A stretch of 47,126 bases of DNA from positions 1 to 47,126 of the forward strand of contig VSNT01000010.1 in the NCBI GenBank assembly GCA_009774465.1, written 5' to 3'. The stretch is from Lachnospiraceae bacterium (lineage in GTDB: Bacteria; Bacillota_A; Clostridia; Lachnospirales; Lachnospiraceae). The notes under the pieces were generated by a model. The model saw only the letters and a list, made by a program, of their open reading frames with translations. It searched no databases and had not been told where the DNA came from. The translations under genes and the position numbers were made by a program. How positions within the stretch are numbered: the first letter of the stretch is position 1; each line of letters begins with the position of its first letter. Shown in pieces: positions 8,944-17,551 of the stretch.

Positions 8944-9903
8944 TCATCTGGGAAGCATTCTGCTTCTCTGATCGCTGGTTGCCAAAAATACCACCAGTAT
9001 AAAAATTGCCGCCTTTACCATCTGGCCAATACCTGAATTTAAATTAAACATCACCATAATCTGACTTAACAGTGTCATGGAAAAGGCTCCGATCACTGCC
9101 GCATAGATTCTGCTTCTCGCACCCCCCGATACCGGCATTCCTCCAAATACAATTGCAATAATCACATCCATTCCTACACTGGAAGCAGTATTCCTTGTTA
9201 AGGTAGGCGCATATATAATAGAAAGAAATGCGCCAAGCCCTACTCCAATTCCCGACATTGCAAAAGCAATAACCGCCATTTTCTTCTCCGATATCCCGCT
9301 TAGCTTTGCACAGATTGGATTCCCGCCCTGAAACTTCTGCATTCTTCCAACCCCGGTAAAGCTGAAAATAAAAAGGCTGAGAAAGAAAAACACTGCCAGC
9401 ACCATAATTTTAAAAGGAGTATTGTTAAGCGGTCTGACTGCTGCTGCCGGAACTGCAATCTCAGAACCGGTTCCGTTTACTTTAATCAGAACCAGCACCA
9501 GTGCGTTTAATACACTGAGCATTGCAATTGTTGTAACAAAAACCGGAAGATTAAAAACAGATGCGAGCACCGAATTAAATAATCCGATAAACACAGCTAT
9601 CCCAATGCAGACAAGCAGCATTGCCAGAATACTTTCCGTCCGGTTATATACAATGCCTCCAATCAGTGCGCTGACTGCAACTGATGCGCCAAGGCTGATA
9701 TCAAAGGAGCCTAATGTATAAATAAAGATTGCACCGGTGGCAACCACCGCAACTACCACAGATTGATTGATAATGCTCTTTAATCCATATCCAATATTGA
9801 TATCCTGACTGCTTCCTATCAGTAAAAATAAGGCAAACAGTGCAGCCAGGCCAAACAAAGGCGTCAAATTCATTAAACTTTTTTTAATTTGATATGATTT
9901 CAT
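8944..9903 (-). CDS. Sugar ABC transporter permease (second RbsC-like)
   Basis: Second BPD_transp_2 permease of the importer, 319 residues with about eight to ten hydrophobic segments; the stretch IYTLGSFDISLGASVAVSA matches the conserved region of the other permease. The presence of two different permeases suggests a heterodimeric channel, as in Rha/Yte-type sugar importers. TAGGAGG stands 6 nt before the ATG, and the gene begins 9 nt after the ATPase stop, so the two are almost certainly cotranscribed. Confidence 0.92.
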   Translation of the reverse strand: MKSYQIKKSLMNLTPLFGLAALFALFLLIGSSQDINIGYGLKSIINQSVVVAVVATGAIFIYTLGSFDISLGASVAVSALIGGIVYNRTESILAMLLVCIGIAVFIGLFNSVLASVFNLPVFVTTIAMLSVLNALVLVLIKVNGTGSEIAVPAAAVRPLNNTPFKIMVLAVFFFLSLFIFSFTGVGRMQKFQGGNPICAKLSGISEKKMAVIAFAMSGIGVGLGAFLSIIYAPTLTRNTASSVGMDVIIAIVFGGMPVSGGARSRIYAAVIGAFSMTLLSQIMVMFNLNSGIGQMVKAAIFILVVFLATSDQRSRMLPR

Positions 9904-9912
9904 AACTGCCTC

Positions 9913-11433
9913 CTAAATCATGTACTTGATAATATCAGCCTCACAAAGAGACTGGCTTCGTTCAAATTCCTTTTTAATCTCCCCATCCTTCATCACAATC
10001 AGCCGGTCCGACATACCGATTAGTTCCGTCATTTCCTCAGATATGATCACAATGGATTTCCCCTCTTTTTTCATCTGATACATCAATTGGTACATTGCCT
10101 GCTTGACGCCAATATCAACGCCTCTTGTGGGACAGTCTAAAATTAATATTTCGCTTTTTCTTCCGATCCATTTGCCAAATACCACCTTCTGTTTATTCCC
10201 TCCCGACAATGCGGAAACATACTGACCTATATCCGTGCATTTGATATTTAAATTTGTTGCCTGTTCCTGTACATACCTCTTTTCACGATCCGGAAGGATT
10301 AAAAATCTATTTACTGCAAACTTATCAAGACCGCCTATTGCAATGTTATCTCTAATGCTTGCATTCAGGCACAGGGATTCTATATCTCTGTCCTTTGCTG
10401 CATATCCAATCTGCTCCTTCATAGCGTCCGTCTCATTTTTTAATTCCCTTCCCCGAATCAGTACCTTTCCTGAATGAAGCTTTTCTGCGCCAAAAAGCAC
10501 TTTTCCCAGGGTATGCATCCCACAGTGAGAAAGCCCGCCAACCCCTAAAATCTCTCCTTTATGTATTTGCAGATTCAAATTTTTAAGCTGCGTTCCAAGG
10601 CTGGCATTTAAAAGCTCCATCACCACTTCCTCCTTGAAGCTGCCATCATAATCACTCCGGTAGTAATCTCCCTGCATTTCCCTGCCGATCATACTTGTTT
10701 TGATTTGTTCCTCATTAAACTCTTCTTTGTCAAATGTCACTATAATCCTTCCATCCCGAAGAACCGTAAGGGTATCGCAGACATTCATAATTTCATCAAG
10801 ATCATGAGAAATAAATATCACCGCTTTATTTTCTTTCTTCATCTGTTCCATAATTTTATAAATAATATCTCTTCCAATCTGGGACAGGGCTGTGGTGGTC
10901 TCATCTACTACCAGCACTTCCGGCTTCTTGGCCATAATTCTCGCAATTTCAATTAACTTGCGGTTCTGCATATCAAGGCTGGATGTTATCTGCTGCGCTT
11001 TGATATAGGAAGCGCCTATCCCATCAAGGGCTTCCTGCGCTTTTTTTATCATTTCTTTTCTTTTTACAACTCCCCACCTGTGTTCCTTACTTCCAAAGCT
11101 CTTAAACCGCTTTGTTTCTCCTAAAAAAATATTTTCAGCAACAGTAATTTCCGGAACGGTGCCATTTTCCTGTACAATCATTCCGATTCCATTTTCCAGT
11201 GCATAAAGCATGGAGGGCGGATTCCATTTTTCTCCCTTAAAAAACATTTCTCCCCTGTCTGCTCTCTGCATTCCGGAAATAATAGATGTTACTGTAGATT
11301 TCCCGGAACCGTTTTCTCCAATAAGCCCCAAAATTTCACCCCTGCATACTTTAATGCTGACGTCCTTTAGTGCAATGGTAGAACCAAATCGCTTATCCAT
11401 GCTTTTCACTTCCACAATGATTTCTTTTCCCAT
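9913..11433 (-). CDS. Sugar ABC transporter ATP-binding protein, double NBD (RbsA/MglA type)
   Basis: Energises the importer. Two nucleotide-binding domains are fused in 506 residues. NBD1 has Walker A GENGSGKST and Walker B VLVVDETT, but its signature region (SSLDMQNRKL) is weak. NBD2 has a strongly degenerate Walker A (SHCGMHTLGK) with an intact signature (LSGGNKQK) and Walker B LILDCPTRGVD. Such asymmetry is usual for the RbsA family. It is the first gene of the operon; upstream lies the promoter region shared with the divergent AraC regulator. An AAAGGA is 9 nt before the ATG. Confidence 0.93.
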   Translation of the reverse strand: MGKEIIVEVKSMDKRFGSTIALKDVSIKVCRGEILGLIGENGSGKSTVTSIISGMQRADRGEMFFKGEKWNPPSMLYALENGIGMIVQENGTVPEITVAENIFLGETKRFKSFGSKEHRWGVVKRKEMIKKAQEALDGIGASYIKAQQITSSLDMQNRKLIEIARIMAKKPEVLVVDETTTALSQIGRDIIYKIMEQMKKENKAVIFISHDLDEIMNVCDTLTVLRDGRIIVTFDKEEFNEEQIKTSMIGREMQGDYYRSDYDGSFKEEVVMELLNASLGTQLKNLNLQIHKGEILGVGGLSHCGMHTLGKVLFGAEKLHSGKVLIRGRELKNETDAMKEQIGYAAKDRDIESLCLNASIRDNIAIGGLDKFAVNRFLILPDREKRYVQEQATNLNIKCTDIGQYVSALSGGNKQKVVFGKWIGRKSEILILDCPTRGVDIGVKQAMYQLMYQMKKEGKSIVIISEEMTELIGMSDRLIVMKDGEIKKEFERSQSLCEADIIKYMI

Positions 11434-11471
11434 ATGCCCTTATCCTTTCCCGTGAGCTGTTGATATGTATA

Positions 11472-11500
11472 ATTATAGGTGCTCTGCACTTTTATCCAAT
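11472..11500 (-). promoter_or_regulatory. Predicted promoter of the ABC importer/glycosidase operon
   Basis: A perfect -10 (TATAAT, 11472-11477) lies 16 nt from a weak -35 (TTGGAT). A weak -35 with a strong -10 fits an activator-dependent promoter, as expected for an AraC-regulated sugar operon. Confidence 0.5.
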
Positions 11501-11508
11501 AGTTTATG

Positions 11509-11520
11509 AAAACCAGTTTT
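11509..11520. promoter_or_regulatory. Dyad between the two divergent -35 boxes (candidate AraC site)
   Basis: AAAAC and GTTTT flank a CA centre, forming a 12-bp inverted repeat midway between the importer -35 and the araC -35. It could control both directions. AraC proteins usually bind direct repeats, so the assignment is tentative. Confidence 0.3.
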
Positions 11521-11521
11521 A

Positions 11522-11550
11522 TTGACATTTTTTATTTTAAATATTAAAAT
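11522..11550 (+). promoter_or_regulatory. Sigma-A promoter of the divergent AraC regulator
   Basis: TTGACA (11522-11527), a 17-nt AT-rich spacer and TAAAAT (11545-11550), giving a 5' leader of about 45 nt to the ATG at 11602. Near-consensus spacing and sequence. Confidence 0.75.
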
Positions 11551-11601
11551 TAATATATATAAATTGATTATTTTTGATATTTACGAAATGAGGGAATTTT
11601 A

Positions 11602-12648
11602 ATGGATTTTGAAACTTTAAGAAGTGAAATATATAAAATGAACGAAGATGAGTTATTTTACCGAAAGTATTACTATGCACGTCAGCAGGAATATTCTCTC
11701 CACAAATTTCTTTCAGAAATTGATATGGAAACAGTGCGTAAAAGACATCTTCTGGTGCCCGAAATTCCAAACACAATTCCTCCTCACTATGAAGATTATT
11801 TTTTCTTTGACGCTTCCAAAAACACCTCCATTGTTGTCATGCGGCATAATAGATACAGCCCTGCCATCGTTCACGATCATACCTTTTTTGAGCTGATCTA
11901 CGTCTATGACGGCTCCTGCAGCCAAACCATCAGCCAGAATAAGCTTACCCTGAAAACAGGGGATGTGTGCATTATTCCTCCCGGTATCAAACATGCCATT
12001 GGCGTATATGACAACAGTGTGATCATCAACTACCTGATTCGAAAAAGTACACTGCACAATATCTTTTTCAACTTTTTAAATAACCCTAATATTCTGACAG
12101 CCTTCTTTTTAAATAATATTTATTCGGAAAATGGAAATGATTACATTATTTTTCATACCGGAAATGATTTAGAGCTTCAAAGAGGCTTTCTTTATATGTA
12201 CTGGGAAGCCATTAATCAGGAACTTTACTGGGAACAGCTTATCTCCTACAATCTGATGCTCTGCTTCGGTCTTCTGATACGAAACTACGAAAAAAGCATT
12301 GAAGCACCTACTTTCACCAAAAAAGCAGATGTTCAACGCTTTGCTTTACTTCAATATATTCAGGATAATTTTTCTTCCATCTCCTTAAACCAGATTGCAG
12401 AGAAATTCCACTACACGCCGGAATACACCTCCCGCCTGATTAAGTCCACTACCGGTCACAACTTCACCCAACTCCTGCAGCAGGTCCGCCTGGAAAAAGC
12501 GCAGATACTGTTACAGGATACCAACCTGTCCGTTGCCAATATCGCAGAACAGATCGGTTATGAAACAACGGAGCACTTTATCCGCCTGTTCAAAAAACAA
12601 ATGCATATGACTCCCACAGAGTACCGCCGCAGGGGAATTATTATTTAA
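11602..12648 (+). CDS. AraC family transcriptional regulator (cupin N-terminal domain)
   Basis: DNA-binding regulator, 348 residues. The N-terminal half (about 85-180) is a cupin-like sugar-sensing domain (HDHTFFELIYVYDG, then LKTGDVCIIPPGIKHAI), and the last about 100 residues contain two helix-turn-helix motifs ending in the classic GYETTEHFIRLFKKQMHMTP signature. GAGGG lies 7 nt before the ATG. It is divergent from the importer operon and converges on rhaD, overlapping its stop by 4 nt, so it is placed to sense rhamnose or a rhamnoside and activate the importer/glycosidase operon. The specific ligand is inferred. Confidence 0.93.
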   Translation: MDFETLRSEIYKMNEDELFYRKYYYARQQEYSLHKFLSEIDMETVRKRHLLVPEIPNTIPPHYEDYFFFDASKNTSIVVMRHNRYSPAIVHDHTFFELIYVYDGSCSQTISQNKLTLKTGDVCIIPPGIKHAIGVYDNSVIINYLIRKSTLHNIFFNFLNNPNILTAFFLNNIYSENGNDYIIFHTGNDLELQRGFLYMYWEAINQELYWEQLISYNLMLCFGLLIRNYEKSIEAPTFTKKADVQRFALLQYIQDNFSSISLNQIAEKFHYTPEYTSRLIKSTTGHNFTQLLQQVRLEKAQILLQDTNLSVANIAEQIGYETTEHFIRLFKKQMHMTPTEYRRRGIII

Positions 12649-13511
12649 ATTCCCTGCTTTTCAACGGGCGCCGTGCTTTGCGTGCCCTGCTTCTCAAACA
12701 AAAATTTTTCCGGAAGGGAAACGTGGAAATCTTCCGCCAGATGGCGAAATTCCTCCGGCTGTATCGTCTGTAACTTATCCGGGCGCATGGACAAAGTTTT
12801 CACCAGAATTTCCGCTGCCTTTTCCACCGTATGCATCAGGCCAAAGGTAAGATCAAAGTCCTCTCCCGATGCAAACATTCCATGATGCGCCCAAATTGCC
12901 ACATCATACTCTTTCATCAGTTCACTGGTAGCAGCCGCAATTTCTCTCCCGCCGGGCACCATCCAGGGCACCACACCGACTCCGGAAGGAAACACTACCG
13001 GACACTCCGTTGCCATTTCCCACAATTCTCTGGTGAACACCTCATCCTTAAGGGGCAGAACAAAAGTCAATGCAATTACATTTGTGGTGTGGGCATGATA
13101 AATAACTCTATATTTTCCGTCTGTAGCTTTTTTCTTCACCTCATGATTCATTAAATGCGAAGGCAGTTCGGAGGTGGGTTTTCCGCCATTTACAAGTCCC
13201 CACACCCTGCGGTAATTTTCTCCCTGTTTATCCACCTCTATAATGCAAAGAGAGTCCTCCGGACTAAGGATTACATTCCGGAAATACTTTCCACTTCCTG
13301 TCACAAGGAAAAATTCCCCGGCAAGACCGGGTACCTTTGCCCCGATCGGCTGCCATTGTCCTTCTTTAAAGCTTTCCTTTCCCTGAACTACTTCTTCCGG
13401 CTTCATCCGATAAGATAAATTGCCTCCGTTTCTTTCATGCCAGCCCTGCTCCCATCCATCATTTGCCATGCGGATAAATCCCTGCATAAATTCTGTATCC
13501 AGTATATTCAT
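12645..13511 (-). CDS. rhaD: L-rhamnulose-1-phosphate aldolase
   Basis: Class II zinc aldolase that cleaves L-rhamnulose 1-phosphate to dihydroxyacetone phosphate and L-lactaldehyde. WHERNGGNLS at the N-terminus matches E. coli RhaD (DERNGGNL), SELPSHL carries the catalytic Glu115 (E117 in E. coli), and zinc ligands are His139 and His141 of HAHTTN plus the His of the HHG motif near 210. The start at 13511 aligns with E. coli RhaD; the in-frame ATG at 13529 would add six residues. It follows rhaA by 24 nt and overlaps the convergent araC stop. Confidence 0.95.
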   Translation of the reverse strand: MNILDTEFMQGFIRMANDGWEQGWHERNGGNLSYRMKPEEVVQGKESFKEGQWQPIGAKVPGLAGEFFLVTGSGKYFRNVILSPEDSLCIIEVDKQGENYRRVWGLVNGGKPTSELPSHLMNHEVKKKATDGKYRVIYHAHTTNVIALTFVLPLKDEVFTRELWEMATECPVVFPSGVGVVPWMVPGGREIAAATSELMKEYDVAIWAHHGMFASGEDFDLTFGLMHTVEKAAEILVKTLSMRPDKLQTIQPEEFRHLAEDFHVSLPEKFLFEKQGTQSTAPVEKQGI

Positions 13512-13535
13512 CTTGATATATTCCTCCATTTTCTC

Positions 13536-14795
13536 CTATCTTCTTTTCAGCAATACTTCCTTTTCATATTCCATAATCTCATCAAACCATTTTCTATCAC
13601 TACTTATGCCGCACTGGTGCAGATATTCCGCCCAAATATCGCCAAATGGCATTGTCTTCATTTCTTCCTGCATTACCATAAGACGTGTCATTTCATTGTT
13701 ATCCTGCAGCTCTTTCAGCATTTGATTTGGGGTACACAGAGCATTTAATAAAGCTTTCTGCCAGCTGTTAAATCCTACCACCCATGCCGAAATGCGGTTA
13801 ATGCCCGCATCAAAATAATCCAGCGCCATATGCACTCTCTTAAGTGCGTCATTTCTTACAATCTCTTTTGCCATTTCACGGGTTTCATCATCAAACAATA
13901 CTACGTGATCGCTGTCCCATCGTACCGGCCTTGTAATATGAAGCGCAATTTCAGGATAAAAGCAAAGCAGCGCCGAAATTTTATCCGATACAAATTCGGT
14001 CGGGTGATAATGTCCGTTATCCATCAAAGGAAGACATCCCTCATGAAAAGCGGCAAAGCTTAAGGCAAATTCAGAGGAACCTGCCGTATAAGACTCCACG
14101 CCAATGCCAAAAACCTTCGACTCCACACATGGCTTTACCAGCTTTTTGTCAAATGGCTCCGATAAAATCTGCTCAATTGAATCCCGGTACCTCATTCTGG
14201 GGCCTAAACGGTCCGCCGGAATGTCCTTATAGCCATCCCCCGTCCAGATATTCATCACGCAGGGAACTCCGGTCTCCTGGGCAAAATACTGGGAAATGCG
14301 GATACATGCCTTTCCATGCGCAATCCAGAATTTTCTGGTCTCCTCATCAGGGCTTGACAGCGTCAGACCATCTTTTACTTTATCATGTGAAAAAAACGTA
14401 GGGTTAAAATCAATTCCCATTTTTCTCTCTCTGGCAAATTCCACCCACTTTGCAAAATGCTTCGGCTCAAGCCGGTCTCTGTCCGCAAGTTCCCCATCTT
14501 CAAAAACAGCGTAGCTGGCGTGAAGATTTAACTTTTTCCTGCCCGGCATAAAACTCATCGCCTTGTCCATATCCTGCATCAGCTCTTCCGGATTTTTCGC
14601 TCTGCCGGGATAATTTCCGGTAGTTTGAATGCCCCCGGTAAGAGGCCCGTCATGATCAAACCCGGTCACATCATCCCCCTGCCAGCAGTGGAGCGAAACC
14701 GGAATCTCTTTCAGCCTGCTTATGGCCGGATCCGTATCCACACCCATTGCCCCATATTTTTCTCTTGCCCACTCATACCTCTCTGCCTGATTCAT
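13536..14795 (-). CDS. rhaA: L-rhamnose isomerase
   Basis: Converts L-rhamnose to L-rhamnulose with a divalent metal. Metal-site motifs are visible: VESYTAG (Glu about 234), LMDNGHYHP (Asp about 259 and His about 262) and RWDSDHVVLFDDE (Asp about 294 and 296). Length (419 residues) fits the family. GGAG is 7 nt before the ATG at 14795; the ATG at 14801 is only 1 nt from it. The gene lies between rhaD (24 nt downstream) and a long palindrome separating it from rhaB. Confidence 0.97.
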   Translation of the reverse strand: MNQAERYEWAREKYGAMGVDTDPAISRLKEIPVSLHCWQGDDVTGFDHDGPLTGGIQTTGNYPGRAKNPEELMQDMDKAMSFMPGRKKLNLHASYAVFEDGELADRDRLEPKHFAKWVEFARERKMGIDFNPTFFSHDKVKDGLTLSSPDEETRKFWIAHGKACIRISQYFAQETGVPCVMNIWTGDGYKDIPADRLGPRMRYRDSIEQILSEPFDKKLVKPCVESKVFGIGVESYTAGSSEFALSFAAFHEGCLPLMDNGHYHPTEFVSDKISALLCFYPEIALHITRPVRWDSDHVVLFDDETREMAKEIVRNDALKRVHMALDYFDAGINRISAWVVGFNSWQKALLNALCTPNQMLKELQDNNEMTRLMVMQEEMKTMPFGDIWAEYLHQCGISSDRKWFDEIMEYEKEVLLKRR

Positions 14796-14824
14796 TTTCA
14801 TTCTCCTTTCATTTGCTTTAAATA

Positions 14825-15025
14825 ATTGTGAAAAATAAAGTAGCGGGAATATTCAGACAATATTTCTGTGAAAAGCCTTATGCACCATGTAATCAAGACA
14901 ATAGAAGACTGGAGGGCCATTGCCCGACTGACTTCTGCTCTATTTGGCTTGATGAAATGTCTGGTGCAACAGGCTTTGAGCAGAAGTATTGTCTGAATAT
15001 TCATATACTTTTTAAATTTCACAAT
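14825..15025. repeat. About 200-bp imperfect palindrome between rhaA and rhaB (MITE-like)
   Basis: The whole intergenic region folds back on itself. The arms 14847-14886 and 14963-15002 align ungapped with 34 identities of 40 (both start with GAATATTCAGACAATA read inward). The outer ends ATTGTGAAA (14825) and TTTCACAAT (ending 15025) also match, and the centre is GGGC-CATT-GCCC (14914-14925). Between them the inner arms match imperfectly. There is no T-run, no transposase and no clear target duplication. Short open frames on both strands are by-products of the palindrome. It may be a miniature inverted-repeat element or a structured intercistronic RNA. Confidence 0.8.
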
Positions 15026-15038
15026 CACCTTCAATCAC

Positions 15039-16433
15039 TTAATAAGTCTCAATCGGAAAAGACCGATAAACGCATTTTCTGGCATCCACCAGCCCTTCCA
15101 GCACATGATCTGCAATCATCTGCGCCATTATATTTCCGGCGGCAGTAGCTTCCACCGGCCCCGCAAACACCTTTCTGCCTGATGCTTTGGCTGTAAGCCG
15201 ATTTAAATAATCTGCATTGGCCCCGCCTCCTACAATATAAATCTCCTCAAAGTTCTTTCCCGTAAGCTGCTCCATTTCTTCCATTGTCCGGGCATAACAC
15301 CGGGCAAGACTATTATAAATAACTGCGGCAGTCTGAGCAATCCCTTCCGGTACCTGCTGCCCGAATTCCCTGCAGGCCCTTTGAACTTCTTCCGTCATAT
15401 TTTCCGGATTCAAAAATCTGTCCTCATTACAATTAATAATTGAGCTGATTCTTTCCTTGGATGCCATACGACAAATTTCTCCATAGCCAAGCTCTCCTCC
15501 TATTTCCCTCTTTACTGACTGTATCATCCAAAGCCCCATAATATTTTTCAAATACCGGAAACGGTCTTCATAGCCGCCCTCATTTGTAAAATTGCTTCTT
15601 CTGCTTTTTTCTGAACAGTCCGCCTTTAAAAGCTCTGTCCCCATAAGGGACCAGGTGCCGGAGCTGATATAAGCTGCTTCTTTTTCCCCGGCAGGCACCG
15701 CCATAACCGCAGATGCTGTATCATGAGTGGCGGGAAGCATCACTTTACAGTTAAGTCCCACTTCCCTTTGAATTTCCTCCCCAAGTTCTCCAAGGAAAGT
15801 GCCATACTTTACAATCTTTTGAAAAATTTTCCTGGGAAAACCAAGCCGGTCAATCAGTTCCATGTCCCAATCTTTCGTTTCCGCATTTACCAGTTGAGTT
15901 GTAGTGGCATTGGTGTATTCCGTCACTGCCTTTCCTGTAAGCAGATAATGAAAATAATCCGGAATCATAAGCAGCTTTTCCGCTGCCTTAAGCTGGTTCT
16001 CTTTTTTATTCTGTAAGGCCATTAACTGGTAAATTGTATTGAACTTCTGCTTTTGAATTCCGGTGCGCCGATACAGTTCTTCCTCCGAAATCACCTGGCA
16101 GACAAGCTGATCCATTCCATTTGTCCGCTCATCTCTGTAGGCTGCCGCATTGCCAATTCTGTTTCCTTTTCCATCCAGCAATACAAAATCCACCGCCCAG
16201 GTATCGATTCCCATGCTGTGTGGAATTTTTCCGGCAAGAGCACATTTTTTCATTCCCTCTTTTATTTCCACAAATAACCTGTCCACATCCCAGCACAGTT
16301 CTCCGTCTTTTTCTGTCATGGCGTTTGAAAACCTGTGGATTTCCTCCAGCACAATTTTCCCGTTTTCCATATGTCCTAATATGTGCCGCCCGCTGGAGGC
16401 TCCAATGTCCACTGCCAGATAATACCTGTTCAT
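15039..16433 (-). CDS. rhaB: Rhamnulokinase
   Basis: FGGY-family kinase phosphorylating L-rhamnulose at O1 with ATP. The N-terminus has the phosphate-binding DIGASSGR, then MGIDTWAVDFVLLD, ATHDTASAV and YISSGTWSLMG; the C-terminal ATPase half has IYIVGGGANADYLNRL. The 464-residue length is normal. AGGAG lies 5 nt from the ATG. It is first in the rhaB-rhaA-rhaD unit, with a predicted promoter and the terminator of the preceding araC just upstream. Confidence 0.96.
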   Translation of the reverse strand: MNRYYLAVDIGASSGRHILGHMENGKIVLEEIHRFSNAMTEKDGELCWDVDRLFVEIKEGMKKCALAGKIPHSMGIDTWAVDFVLLDGKGNRIGNAAAYRDERTNGMDQLVCQVISEEELYRRTGIQKQKFNTIYQLMALQNKKENQLKAAEKLLMIPDYFHYLLTGKAVTEYTNATTTQLVNAETKDWDMELIDRLGFPRKIFQKIVKYGTFLGELGEEIQREVGLNCKVMLPATHDTASAVMAVPAGEKEAAYISSGTWSLMGTELLKADCSEKSRRSNFTNEGGYEDRFRYLKNIMGLWMIQSVKREIGGELGYGEICRMASKERISSIINCNEDRFLNPENMTEEVQRACREFGQQVPEGIAQTAAVIYNSLARCYARTMEEMEQLTGKNFEEIYIVGGGANADYLNRLTAKASGRKVFAGPVEATAAGNIMAQMIADHVLEGLVDARKCVYRSFPIETY

Positions 16434-16465
16434 AACCTCTCCTTCTTCATCTACGTATGTTTTTA

Positions 16466-16493
16466 CTTATATTTTAATACAGAAATTTCACAA
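16466..16493 (-). promoter_or_regulatory. Possible promoter of rhaBAD
   Basis: TTGTGA (16488-16493), 16-nt spacer, TATAAG (16466-16471), overlapping the tail of the upstream terminator. Both boxes are imperfect, so this is tentative. Confidence 0.35.
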
Positions 16494-16525
16494 AAAAAGA
16501 ACACCTTTTGTTTAAAAAAGTGTCC
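16492..16525 (-). terminator. Intrinsic terminator of the second araC gene
   Basis: On the minus strand GGACACTTTT pairs with AAAAGGTGTTC (one bulge, one G-U) around a short loop, followed directly by seven T. It lies 18 nt past the araC stop and separates that unit from rhaBAD. Confidence 0.8.
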
Positions 16526-16543
16526 TTATTTGCATTTATTTTT

Positions 16544-17506
16544 TTACTGCTGTCCTGACCGGTATTTTTTTGGCGTGGTTCCATATTCCTTTTGAAAAAT
16601 CCGGTGAAAATAACTCATATTTTCATAACCTACAGACTGCCCTATATCAAGCACAGATAACGAAGTGTTTTCCAGCAGATACGCTGCCTGCCTGAGCCTT
16701 TTCTTCTGCACCAGATCCGTATAATTGCTGCATGTCAATTTTTTAATTTCTTTTGAAAGCCAGTAGACATCATAGTGAAGCTGATCTGCCAGCTCTGAAA
16801 GTTCTCCATCTTTATAATGCTCTTCTATGTACCCAAGTACATCAATCACCAGCCTCTGGTTTTTCTGCTCCCCATTGCTTTCCATACAATCCATATGATT
16901 TAGCAAATGAAGAAACAACATACCCATAGTAACCTGATTGATACTTCTTTTGTTGGGAATTTTATTCCAAATACTCCATATCATATTTTCCAGAAGATTT
17001 TGAATGGGAAGAACCTCCGCCACTTTAAAGTGCATATACATTTCCCCGCCAAGTTCACCTCTAAGACACCCTACCACAAAGTCACGCAAAAGGCTGCTTT
17101 CCTTCCCCATCATTACCAGGCTCTTATCAAAAAACTCAGGCAGAATAATAAAGTTTACCGCAAGGTCACCTGCCCCTGCAGGATAAATTTCCTGGGATGC
17201 ACTCTGGTTTAAAAAGAGAAGCTCCCCTGCATGAAGAATAATATCTCTGCCGCCAATTACATGGTGGGTGCTGCCCTCACACATGTAAATGACTTCAATG
17301 TAATTATGGGTATGAAGCGGAAAATGAATAAATCTGGTATGTTTTCGAACCTGAATCAGCTTTCCTTCTTCAAGCAGCATAGCAGCATCAATTACATTCT
17401 CCTTTGAGGACATGTATATTTCTTTATCAATTGTAGTTTTCCCGTCTAAAATCTCCTGTTCCTCCGGCGTTATCTTCCTGAGTTCTTCCAAAAGTTCAGC
17501 TTTCAT
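16544..17506 (-). CDS. AraC family transcriptional regulator (RhaR/RhaS-like)
   Basis: 320-residue regulator with a cupin sensor domain (FPLHTHNYIEVIYMCEG and LHAGELLFLNQSASQEIYP, about residues 62-115) and a C-terminal double helix-turn-helix ending in GYENMSYFHRIFQKEYGTTPKKYR. AGGA is 6 nt from the ATG. It follows the GH17-like gene by 45 nt, probably as a two-gene unit, and lies directly upstream of rhaBAD, so control of rhaBAD by rhamnose is the natural guess. It is clearly distinct from the AraC regulator at 11.6 kb. Confidence 0.92.
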   Translation of the reverse strand: MKAELLEELRKITPEEQEILDGKTTIDKEIYMSSKENVIDAAMLLEEGKLIQVRKHTRFIHFPLHTHNYIEVIYMCEGSTHHVIGGRDIILHAGELLFLNQSASQEIYPAGAGDLAVNFIILPEFFDKSLVMMGKESSLLRDFVVGCLRGELGGEMYMHFKVAEVLPIQNLLENMIWSIWNKIPNKRSINQVTMGMLFLHLLNHMDCMESNGEQKNQRLVIDVLGYIEEHYKDGELSELADQLHYDVYWLSKEIKKLTCSNYTDLVQKKRLRQAAYLLENTSLSVLDIGQSVGYENMSYFHRIFQKEYGTTPKKYRSGQQ

Positions 17507-17551
17507 TTAAAATCCTGTCCCCTGCAAGCGTCTCATACGCTTTGCCGGCCT

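Noticed and set aside
11501..11523. cre site upstream of the importer operon
   Set aside because: TGAAAACCAGTTTTA has CC instead of the central CG and poor agreement in the last positions.
14798..15148. Open frames on both strands within the rhaA-rhaB gap
   Set aside because: They arise from the palindrome, overlap each other on opposite strands and have no ribosome site or protein-like composition.
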